From Pleurostoma richardsiae (lineage: Eukaryota; Ascomycota; Sordariomycetes; Calosphaeriales; Pleurostomataceae), in assembly GCA_030052745.1 (NCBI GenBank), contig JANBVO010000016.1, positions 124,001 through 188,000 on the forward strand: DNA of 64,000 nucleotides, read 5' to 3'. Numbering within the stretch: position 1 is the stretch's first letter; every line of letters starts with the position of its first letter. The position numbers were made by a program, and so were the translations under genes. Below the pieces are notes generated by a model. The model saw only the letters and a list, made by a program, of their open reading frames with translations, was not told where the DNA came from and made no database searches. Shown here in pieces: positions 45,844-55,540 of the stretch.

Positions 45844-48145
45844 CTATTTCCCAGCTGCCGTCTCGTAGTCCGGCGGCAGCTCCTCTACGGCCCCACTTTC
45901 TGCTTGTGGGGCCGGGGCCGGGCCCGGAGGCGGAGCTGGATCCAGAATCGGAACAGGAGCCGCGTGGACCGGTACCGTAGATGACACAGTCTCGTTGTCT
46001 GCATCCCTCCTGGCTCCGAAGGTAATCAACAGCTGCGCCATGTCATCCTGGCCAGATGCCCTGGCGAACGCCAGAGGCGTGATGGTTGCCTCCTTGTTCG
46101 GGTTCGCCCCGTGGCTGACCAGCAGCTTCGCTACAGCGAACTCACGGCGGCGCAGCGTCTCCAGCAGCGGCGTGCGGCCATTCTTGTCTGCAACATTGGG
46201 GCTCGCGCCATATTTCAGAAGCTCTTTGATCTGGTCCCAATCCGCTCTCTGAATGGCGTGCATCATCAGCGTCTGGCCAGATGAGGTGATGGCGCGATTC
46301 GGGTCCGCGCCTCGGCGTAGAAGCATTGGGACAAATTCATGAAAGGACTTGTCTATAGCATGGTCCATGACTGTCCAGCCCCAGGTGTCGGTGACGTTGG
46401 GGCTGGCTCCCCGAGAGAGCAGAAGCTCCATCATGGCCTGCTTCTCCGCGGTGCTGAGCTTTGCGTCCTTGATCACTATCAGCAGCAGAGTGCTGCCCAG
46501 TCCGTCACGGACGTTGGGGTCCGCACCACGATTCAGTAGCGTCTTCATGATCTCAAGCTTCTGCGGCACCCCGAGCTTGCTGTCCTTGACCACCAACAGC
46601 AGCGGCGCGTTGCCGACAGGGTCGCGCACGTTGGGGTTCGCCCCGCGGCTGAGCAGGAAGCCGAACAGGTCCGTGCGGTTATTCTTCAACGCCTCCATGA
46701 GCATCGGCATCCCGGACAGCGACTTGGCGTTGACGTCGGCGCCGCGCTGGACCAGCAGGTGGAAAATCTCCTTCTTGGCGTCGTAGTCCTGCAGCGCTAA
46801 GACCGCGATCGCGTTGCCCGACGGGTCGCGCGCGTTGGGGCTGGCGCCGCGGTCGAGGAGGAGCTTCACCACGGGGAGGTTTGCCTTCTGCACCGCATAG
46901 ACGATCAACTGACGGCCCCAGAGGTCCGTAGTCGTCACGTCGGCGCCGTGGGTTAGCATGAGCTTGATGATCTCCAGCTTGCCGGCCGCGCAGGTGTCGA
47001 AGAAGTAGGGTTTACCGTAGACACTGGTGTCGCGCGGGCTGCAGCCCCGGGTGAGGAGCAACTTGGTAATGGGGACGTCGCCGACGTCGGCGGCCCAGAA
47101 CAGCGGCGGCAGTTTCTTGGCTGAGTCGCTGACGGCCTTGGACGCGCCGCGGTCGAGCAGGACCTTGACGGCATCGTATTGATGCGCCTCGATGGCTCGG
47201 ACGATGGGTGTCTTGCCGTCCTCGTCGCGACCGTTGATGTTGGCTCCTTCTCCGAGGAGGCTGGCGATGTGCTGGACGTTGCCTCGTGCAGATGCTTCGC
47301 ACAATGCTACAACAAGCGGCTCGGGTTTGTAACGAAATGGTGCTGTCATGGCTCTGAAGGATTCGGATAGCGAAGACAGCCCTCCAGATCGACTCTTTGG
47401 AGGCGCTTTTGATAGCTTCTTAGATGAGCAAGAAGCTGGCGGTCCAGGAGTGCTCGTCTCTGACGCTGCTTCGAACAAGCTCACGTCCTTGACATCGGGT
47501 CTATACCCCGTATCTTCACCCGTATATTGAGGAGGCTGGTCATCGTCCTCGACTTCAGTTATATGTCCAGCAAACTCTAGCACACTTTGGGATGCGAAAT
47601 CGGCCTGCTCTAGGCTCTGGTCAAGGTCGAGACTCGCCAGCGCCTCGTCTTGGTCTCTTCCCGAGTTCCTATTTTGACGTAGTTGTGGTGAGCAGACGCC
47701 GTACATTCAGTGCTTAGTCTTCGGTGGGGATAACGGCTCACATTGTCACCAGCTCTTGAAGAGATTGGAGTACTTTGGTTTGCGAAGATGCCCAGTCGTT
47801 ATACCTAGTTAAAGCGACCGAGTCCATGATCTCGCCGGTGCTCTCCGGAGACAACGACTTCATGCCCTTCTCGACAGCTGCCGTCGCAGGCCCGCAGGTC
47901 TGTTCCATTGTCCGATTGAGAACCTCTTGCAACGTGGGTGATATCGTCGATGCGCCGGCGATGCCCAGGCTGAGTTGCTCTGCCGTCCTGTTAAACTCAT
48001 GCATCTTGGCCGCCAGACTCGACAGAAGAGTGCTAGACGGCCCTGGATTTGCCGCAAGCTCGTCGAGCGCCACGGCTGCGCCTAGAGCGCGGTGCGCGAC
48101 GACCGCGCACGTGGAGGAGCATCCTGCTGCTGAGAAGCTCCGCAT
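45844..48145 (-). CDS. Large ankyrin-repeat protein with helical N-terminal domain
   Basis: Two exons (48145-47742, 47668-45844) join in frame to 742 residues. Residues 1 to about 135 are Ala/Ser-rich and helical (VVAHRALGAAVALDELAANP, LQEVLNRTMEQ), like the N-terminal domains of fungal STAND-type proteins, but no NTPase follows. Residues about 135-255 are a low-complexity acidic and Ser/Pro linker. From about 255 to 700 there are some 12-13 ankyrin repeats with consensus HGADVNARD-like loops (LLLDRGASPNARDPSG, LLSRGANPNVRDPVG). The tail is Pro/Ala-rich and ends in PPDYETAAGK. Function unknown; it is probably a protein-interaction scaffold. Unlike the NLR at 25.2-29.4 kb it lacks Walker motifs. 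Confidence 0.8.
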
Positions 48146-49965
48146 GATGTCTTCGTCAGATGGATTCCGCTTCTGCGGTAGCCTTTGGTATTGGTATCAG
48201 ATAAGAGCGTGAATCGCCTAGATGTTCACAAAGAAATGGTGGACGACTTGTATGTCTAAACGCTAGCTTCCAAGCGGATATTTCTGCGGAGGTCTGACGA
48301 TGTTTCTCCGCATTTAGTACTTGGGCGTGCGGCACAGCATCTAGGCATTGAGGGCGCCAATTGCGCACGGTGATAACGCTGGCGTAAGTTGACGACGTGG
48401 GCTGCAAGGGCTGCGCTGCAATCACCTGATCCGAGTCCAATCAAGCTGTCTGCTGCGGCTGGATGGCCAGTCCGGATGACGCGTTGCTGGAGGATTCGCT
48501 TGCGCCGCAGGCCTCCCTCCTTATCTTCGTCTTACTCCTACCCCAGATACTCCGCGTAAGCCGACTGCATCGGTGACCCGAGCCAAGACGACGCGACGAA
48601 TCACACTGCGACATCAACACACCTTAATGTCATTGGCGGATGCTTAAATCAGCCCTACATGGCCGAGAAGCAACGACAGTTCCCTAGTAGAGGGTATCAA
48701 CGTCACCAGCGTGCGAGAGAAGGGAAGCCATGGAGGCAGGCACGGATGGGATTGACCACATCTCGGTAATTTGGCGAAAAGGAACTTAGCGCGAAGTAGA
48801 CAGCCTACAATAGCAGTAGAGCAAATCCATGTTTCTGCTAGTCTTTTGGTCATGTTGAAGTTCCCTCAGGATTCATCCACGCCGTCTAGGCTGCTTTGAG
48901 TCCGAGGCTTTTGGGAGTCAAACAAATGTGATGTCGTGCGAGAAGATGGGCATTAAATATGGTCGCGCCGGCGACCATTCTAATGGTGTCGCCGTTAGAG
49001 ACGGCGGTAATGCTGATGAGACAGGACAGAGTAATTCGTGTCGGGTGGTCTTCTAGACCCGAGAACTCCGTGAATGCCTGCGAGTGCAGGGACTGATGTG
49101 TGAGCACAGGGGAATCCCCGCAAAAGATGGACCACCTGTATCATTTCCTCCTGACATTTGGTCTCCTTATCATCCAAGTTATGGGATAGATTCATTTGCC
49201 GCCACTACTGTTGACTATTATGAAAGCCTTTGTACACTTTGAATTACCATTGTAAAGTGCTGAAGGAAGGCATCGTCCAAGCTCATAGGCCTCCAAGAGG
49301 ATATCCAAGATAATCTGGTAGTTTTCCTCGGATCAGGGAAGGACCTGGCAGAAATAGACTTAGACTTTATGACTTGCTTCGACTGCTTACGGGTTCATCC
49401 GGCGGGTACCTGCACCACGGAGTCGGAGAGGTTGACTTCTTCAAGTCCGTATGTGGGTCACTGCTCGCGTTCACCAGGAGATGATCGGTAGAGAGGTTGG
49501 GTCTCTGCAGGTCCGTGGCTTACGATCGGAGAGACGGGGTCCTGCTTGTTTCGACCGGGAATAGCCTCCCGAGATGGATCATGCCACTGACGTCGCGTTC
49601 CGGATTTGTATAGCACTTCGTAGCAACCAAAGCCAAGACGTCTTTAAGCTTAAATAGCTCGACTTAGCGCATGATTAACTCCACTATAAATTTCCAGATC
49701 AACTTTAGCCACGTAGACCGGCGTCTAAACCGCCGTGATGCCGATCGTCAAGAAGATGTCGGGAGAGAATACAGAATGCATGTCGGAGCTATCTCTTAAG
49801 CGTTGTCTCTGATGCCCCGGCATCTATGTCATGCTCCGATTCTTGGGAGGTCTATATATGGAAGTGTATGGCCCGGGCTTGCCGCTTCTCGTACTCAAGG
49901 CAATCTTTGCATGCCACCGAATCCGGCATCATCAAGAGGCGTACTAGCTCTCAGTCAATAACACA
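48146..49965. other. Gene-poor stretch
   Basis: About 1.8 kb with no splice-supported frame, no RNA gene and no repeat that I can recognise. It separates the ankyrin gene from the secreted hydrolase and includes the promoters of both. Confidence 0.45.
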
Positions 49966-51165
49966 ATGTCGCTCAGGGTTAAAGCGACACTCGTCGCAGC
50001 ATTTGCCCTACTCACAGGCAGCGCACTCCTGGCGTCAGCAGCAACAAGCCCTGTTGCGCACAGCCAGTATCTCGAAGCCGCTGACCACCCCGATATCTTC
50101 TCGAACCACAGCTTTTGCGAACATATCGTCGACCTCGGCGAGATCCGTATGAACTATGCGACAGCAGGATCCGCCGATAAACCCGCCTTACTGCTGATCC
50201 CGGGGCAAACAGAGTCATGGTGGGGATATGAAGTGGCTATGTGGCTGCTGAAGGATAACTACCAGGTCTTCGCCGTCGACATGCGCGGCCAGGGCCGCTC
50301 GACGTGGACGCCCGGCCGCTACAGCTTCGACAACTTCGGCAACGACCTAGTGCGATTCATCGACATTGTCATCCAGCGACCCGTCGTCGTCAGCGGCTTG
50401 TCTTCCGGTGGCGTCGTCTCGGCTTGGCTCTCGGCCTTTGCCAAACCGGGCCAGATCCGTGCCGCCGTGTACGAAGACCCGCCGCTGTTCGCTTCCGAGG
50501 CCAAGCCCGCCATCGGCCAGTCGGTCATGCAAACTGCCGCGGGGCCCTTCTTCCAGCTCTGGTACAAGTGGCTGGGCGCGCAGTGGACCATCGGCGCTAC
50601 GACTGCCATGTACGCGGCCGAGAAGACCGAGCTGCCGGGGTGGATCCTACAATACTTGGGCAACTCGACGGGTCCGAACGGGCTGGACATCGCCCTCGAC
50701 GAGTACGACCCGGAATGGGGTGCTGGCTTCGTCTCGGGCAGCGTCGGCGTGACGTGCGACCACGAGGCGATGCTGACGCACGTCAAGACGCCGGTGCTAT
50801 TCACCCATCACTTGCGCGCCATCGACCCGACGACCGGCAACCTGCTGGGCTCCGTCTCCGACACGCAGGTGCAGTATGTGCAGGACCTGATCGCCGCCAA
50901 TGGCAACCAGAGCTTCACGCTTGAGTCGTTCCCGACCCAGCCGCACGACATGCACTCGTCCGACCCGGCAACATATGTCACGGCAATCACGGGGTGGATG
51001 GCGCGCCTCGGCCTCGGATCGGCACTGACTCCGAACAAGACCCAGGTCGCTGCTGCCGAGGCCAAGGTATCGGCGGCGGCAACTTCACCGCCGAGTTGTC
51101 CGACCACGACCTCAAAATGCAGTACCGTGGCCGGGAGTGCTTCGGCTGTAGCCAGATTGATTTAA
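49966..51165 (+). CDS. Secreted alpha/beta-hydrolase
   Basis: A single exon encodes 399 residues. The N-terminus MSLRVKATLVAAFALLTGSA ends in ASAATS and is a classical secretion signal. The alpha/beta-hydrolase core is present: LLLIPGQTESWWGYEVAMWL (oxyanion region), VFAVDMRGQGRST, and the nucleophile elbow GLSSG with Ser146. Asp and His candidates follow, the His in PTQPHDMHS near 320-330. One potential N-glycosylation site is NHS. The last 45 residues (Ala/Thr/Ser-rich) do not look like the fold and may reflect a small unrecognised intron or an unstructured tail. The gene lies 600 bp upstream of the dehydroquinase of the quinate cluster. An esterase acting on quinate esters would suit the context, but nothing in the sequence proves it. 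Confidence 0.85.
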   Translation: MSLRVKATLVAAFALLTGSALLASAATSPVAHSQYLEAADHPDIFSNHSFCEHIVDLGEIRMNYATAGSADKPALLLIPGQTESWWGYEVAMWLLKDNYQVFAVDMRGQGRSTWTPGRYSFDNFGNDLVRFIDIVIQRPVVVSGLSSGGVVSAWLSAFAKPGQIRAAVYEDPPLFASEAKPAIGQSVMQTAAGPFFQLWYKWLGAQWTIGATTAMYAAEKTELPGWILQYLGNSTGPNGLDIALDEYDPEWGAGFVSGSVGVTCDHEAMLTHVKTPVLFTHHLRAIDPTTGNLLGSVSDTQVQYVQDLIAANGNQSFTLESFPTQPHDMHSSDPATYVTAITGWMARLGLGSALTPNKTQVAAAEAKVSAAATSPPSCPTTTSKCSTVAGSASAVARLI

Positions 51166-51762
51166 GCAGAAGAGCGAGAGGCACAGGAGGCATTGGCTCA
51201 GCCCCTCTGCAACCCTGGCTGCCTCCGCAGGCTCTGCAGACTGGAGCTGGTTACCAGTATTCAATACGAGAAAGGATAGAATGTAGATACAATAGAAATA
51301 CTCGTGAAAAAGTAATGACGGGTCAAAGCCGCCCAACTGTTCGACTGGAATCGACCCTGAAGAAAGCCGACATCTCTGTATTCTGTCACTTACCATGGAG
51401 GAGTAGTATTGGTACGCCACTTACATTCGTGATACTCTTGACAAACGTGGCGTGAATTTCTCCAGTAAATAGTTGTACTAGGTAGCTAGAGGATGTGCTC
51501 TCCCCGCCGGCAGAAATCTTTGTGTGTTGCGGAAGTGGGCATGTTCCGCGTAATGTCTTAAGCGGCTTTACGTGGGTCAACGCACCTCTGGAGCTACCCA
51601 CCCGTAGGTAAATAGCTCAGCCCAGATGGCCCTCCGTGCCATCCAGCAGAGAATAGGACGGCATAGAACGTTCGTGTCTTCGTCTGTCTATATACAGATG
51701 TTGGCTTCGTCTATATCCTGTAATTCCTCTCGAAGCGCGCCGTCCTAAGATCGATAGCAACC
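51166..51762. promoter_or_regulatory. Upstream region of the dehydroquinase gene
   Basis: About 600 bp without coding content. I looked for the QA-1F-type palindrome (GGRTAA...TTATCC) here and did not find a good copy. Confidence 0.4.
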
Positions 51763-52218
51763 ATGGGCCGCAAGATCCTCCTGATCAACGGACCAAACCT
51801 GAACCTCCTCGGCACGCGCGAGCCACATCTGTACGGCAGCACGACGCTCCAGGACGTGCTGGCCGCTGCGAGTACCCAGGCAGGAGAGCTTGGCGCGGAG
51901 CTGCAAGCCTTCCAATCTAACTGGGAGGGCGCCATCGTCGACCGCATTCAAGAGGCGCGGACCCAGGGCGTTCACGCCATCATCATCAATCCCGGCGCCT
52001 TCACGCACACGAGTGTCGCCATCCGCGACGCCTTGCTCGGCGTCGACATACCCTTTGTCGAGCTTCATGTGACCAATGTGCACACGCGCGAGGCGTTCCG
52101 GCACCACAGCTACTTTCAGGACAAGGCCACCGCGGTCATCTGCGGCATGGGTGTGTATGGATACACGGCCGCACTGGAGTTTGCGGCAAAGCACATGAAG
52201 GTCAAGGAGAAGGTGTGA
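51763..52218 (+). CDS. qutE: Type II 3-dehydroquinate dehydratase, catabolic
   Basis: A single exon encodes 151 residues, normal for type II dehydroquinases. The N-terminal signature is [16 protein letters not shown] and contains the catalytic Tyr of the flexible loop. Next is [17 protein letters not shown]. The substrate site shows as [19 protein letters not shown], and VPF-like [20 protein letters not shown] holds the catalytic His. The enzyme converts 3-dehydroquinate to 3-dehydroshikimate in the cytosolic quinate breakdown pathway. It lies at the left edge of a cluster with the activator, repressor, dehydratase and dehydrogenase of the same pathway, so the catabolic (QutE/QA-2) role is well supported. 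Confidence 0.95.
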   Translation: MGRKILLINGPNLNLLGTREPHLYGSTTLQDVLAAASTQAGELGAELQAFQSNWEGAIVDRIQEARTQGVHAIIINPGAFTHTSVAIRDALLGVDIPFVELHVTNVHTREAFRHHSYFQDKATAVICGMGVYGYTAALEFAAKHMKVKEKV

Positions 52219-52549
52219 AAATGGGTGCGAGTACCGCAGACGACGGAAAAGGAGAACCATGGGCGTATCACTGCATGGATCTAGAGTTTCACAGACAAAA
52301 AGAACCGGTTCTGCCATGTCAGGCCTATCTTCATCCAGCCATCCTCATTGCGAAATGTGAGAGTTGTGGTGCTGGGACACTGTCTACTACTGAGCTGCGC
52401 AATCTGCGATAGGGCTCGACACTCCATCGTCTATTATCCAAGTGACTCTTAATAGTGCCTAGACAAGCCGGTCTCAAGGAAGCGATAGGCTTAGATTGGA
52501 AGACAATATGCAGCAAGAACATGCGTAACTGGGGCATAACCTCGTCTTT
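52219..52549. other. Convergent intergenic region
   Basis: About 330 bp between the dehydroquinase stop and the activator stop. Nothing else seen. Confidence 0.45.
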
Positions 52550-54968
52550 TTAAGAGAAAAGCGTCTCGAAGTCAAAGGACGACCCGTCTCGAGACAGTCC
52601 AAGATGTTCCATGAAGTCTCCAGAAATAGCAGGCCTAGGACCGAAAGATAACATGGTCAGCTAGCAGTCACAGCAAAAGCAGTATACCTGAGTCTCACCA
52701 GTCAGCTGTCTCCAGCAAGGTCAGCTCGTTAAAGAGCCTGTCGTGATCTGCCGGTTCATGGAGAGCGTTAGAGGTTGGTGCGACCTGACTACCCGAAGCC
52801 GTGATAACGTCGGCTGTAATACCATCGGCTGGTTGTGAGGGAAGGGGGGAGGGCTGGAATGGCGATGGTATTGACGAGTTTGTTATGAGTTGTTTGGCAA
52901 CTAAGTCTTGAGGATTTCCAACACGATTTGATATATCAGGAAGCTGATTCGACACCGGTACAGGGGCTGACTGTAGTCTCTGACCCACTCTGAGGTCTTG
53001 AGCCCGGATTTCACCTCCGGCAACGCCAATATCTTGTGCATTACGCTCGTATGGAGGCATTAGCGACGTCTGTGGACGGTCGCAGGCTACCGTAGAAACG
53101 CCTCGATCCTGGGGAGCATGCTCCGATAATTGCAGCCAGGGATTTCTCCAGTCCGGATGCAAGGGGTATTCAGGAGATGACGCTCCGCTCTGCTCGACCA
53201 GGTTAAAGAGGATATTGAGAGTCGGGGGTGACCATGGTATGCGGAAGATTGATGATTCCTTTGGCGTTGACTTCAGTAACTCCAACGTGCCTGTCGGAGA
53301 AGATCCGCAAAGTTCGCCGAGAGCCCCTGCTGGAATTTGCAGCGCGGATACCCTGGCTACCTCGATGGTGAGTTTTACATAGATAGTTGCTGCTAATATC
53401 CTCAATTGCATCAGGTGTGGCGGCTCTAGGGACTGCAATGAGCTGCCCTGGAAGAGGGAAGAACTGTATGTTGAGATACTCCTTTGTATCTGGACCAGTT
53501 CATCAATGATAATATGCATCCGCGCATGTGAAGGAGTGCTCTCAGACTTCTGGTAGAGACTACTGAGCAGACCGGTTAGGGAGGCTAGGTGGTTGAAAGC
53601 GCTCAGTACCCGTCCAGGACCGCAGGGATCAGAGACCCTGGTCGGGGAGTTGAAAGGCACTGAGAAGGCAGGACGCCAAGGCTCCCATTCCTCTATCCCA
53701 TCAACTGTGATGTCTCCAATGTGGTGCAGGTCATCTCTATTGAGATGCGGGCGGAGGCCAAGATTCAGGGCCACAAGTGTGTCCAGTATAAAGCAGCCAA
53801 GAAACAGCCGCTTGCCAGCATCGTCTAGCACTTCCGTCGCCGAAGAGACTATTTTCAGACTGGTTGCGAGGCACACAGCTCTTCCGACCCAGAGCCATGC
53901 ATTGGTCCATGAGCCGTGACTGATCTCCATCAACGACAGAATCAAGGACGCGTGGACATGCCCCGCATCATAGCAAGGTTCATCTTGCATGGCAAGCGTT
54001 TTAGCTGTGATGAAAATCTCGGCAGGTGCTAGCTGGACTGAGTTCTGCTCATGATACGGGGTGCCATTAGACCCTTCGACGGCCTCGAGCTGGTACGAGC
54101 CCAGTGCCAAAGAAGCCCACAAGGAGGCAATATCCCCGGCGGCAGGAATACCACCATCATGGGTGCTACCGGCCTTGCTTGCCAGAAGATTGGCAGAACG
54201 TAGCAGTGTGTACTTTTGTATGACTGGGAGCCAACAGTGTGTCCTGCAGATATAGACGTCGATAAGCCGCGACCAATTGCCTGGTAGAGTAGGTATCGAG
54301 CAATTAACACGGTCCTTGGCTAGAGCAACCGGTAAAGCAAACTCTGGTGATGAAGGCTGAGGTGATACAACCCGAGGTATTGAGCCTGGTAGTAGGCTGG
54401 GCTCGGGAGCAATTGAATCCGGCGGCGTGTCGGGTCTGACCAAAGCGCCCTGGCGCGGAAGAGCGTTGAAAGCCGATGTCAACTTATGGTCAACATTCTG
54501 CAGATACGATTCTTCATCTTCATCCGACTCAGGGGCGACAAGGGCCCTCTGGAGGTCTTGCAGGGCATGACTCTTACGCCAGACTCCGAGCAACGACACG
54601 GAAATTGGGGCAGCGGTATACGCCGAAGATAGTGACGGCTGTTCGTGAGTCTTGCCGCGGAGGACAGATAGGATAAGGTCTTCGGCGCCGTCATAGCAGT
54701 GTATTAGAAGGCCAAGCAGGATCTCGATGCCTCTAACATATCCGGTCCGGAGCCCTCGCTTCCTGTATGGATTGTACGTGCAGATGCGGCCGGTTTTTCT
54801 GCAACGCTGGCACGTAGGTTCGGCTCCGTCGCAGCGTTCCTTGCGCCGCCGACAAGCCTCGCAGGCCCTGGAGACCCGCACACGTTTCCGTGACCCTCCT
54901 TCGTCGTCCGAGAAGCCGCAGGGATCGTCGACGGCAGAGCTCTCAGCCCCAGCGACGTAGGCTGTCAT
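52550..54968 (-). CDS. qutA: Quinate pathway activator, Zn2Cys6 factor (QutA/QA-1F type)
   Basis: Two exons (54968-52699, 52634-52550) give 784 residues. The zinc cluster has Cys36, 39, 46, 53, 56 and 63 (VSRACEACRRRKERCDGAEP). It is followed by the linker RKRGLRTGYVRGIEILLGLL, which matches the QA-1F linker and helix. The fungal_trans region includes NWSRLIDVYICRTHCWLPVI and LWASLALGSYQLEA, again like QA-1F. The last exon adds WPAISGDFMEHLGLSRDGSS and an acidic/aromatic tail ending TLFS. It was found because an in-frame stop right after the donor hides it; donor GTGAGA and branch GCTGAC are good. The protein should activate quinate genes when inducer is present. It is divergent from the repressor gene. 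Confidence 0.92.
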
Positions 54969-55540
54969 GACCGCCAGCCCAGCATTCCCACCGCATCCGG
55001 GGATTTGTCCCGGGAGGGATGATGGGGGCTCAGAGAAAATGTTCGTCAGGCGTGCACTTCCAGAGAAGTCGACAGATTTTTCCCTCGCCTAGAGTGATGC
55101 TGTGGTAGATGCTGCCGGTTGGTTTGCCGATGCATGAATGCACATCCAAGGGAGATGAGGCGGATGCACTCAGCCCATCCGGGGAACTGGGGAACGTGGA
55201 GTCCGCCATTTCGCGGGGTGCCGCTTCGGGGAATCTAAGAACAAGACTAATATGATTGCGACCGGAAAAGATCTTTGCCGAACGCTAAATCTATCTTTCG
55301 CTGACGTTAGCCATCTCTGGTAGGACTTCACCTATGCCCACCTGTCCGTGTTCTCGACTTCCCTTTTCCCTCGAGAAGCTACCCTTCGCTCACAAGCCGC
55401 CACAAGCATGGAGCCACACAGTTGAGCCGGGTATTCCCACCCAGCTCCCAAGGACTGGGTACTTAGCGCTATGCGACTCCTCACACGGATATCCACGGAA
55501 TGACCGACACTCAGTCGCAGCACTCATCGTTCAGAGAACC
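54969..55540. promoter_or_regulatory. Divergent promoter of the quinate activator and repressor genes
   Basis: Opposed starts lie 572 bp apart. A near-palindrome, CGGAAAAGATCTTTGCCG (55263-55280), has CGG and CCG at its ends and a perfect AAAGATCTTT centre, a plausible Zn2Cys6 site. An in-frame upstream ATG for the repressor lies at 55334. Confidence 0.5.

Noticed and set aside
51060-51390. Alternative frame continuing the secreted hydrolase beyond its tail
   Set aside because: No splice pair convincingly joins it, so I kept the uninterrupted frame and flagged the tail as uncertain.
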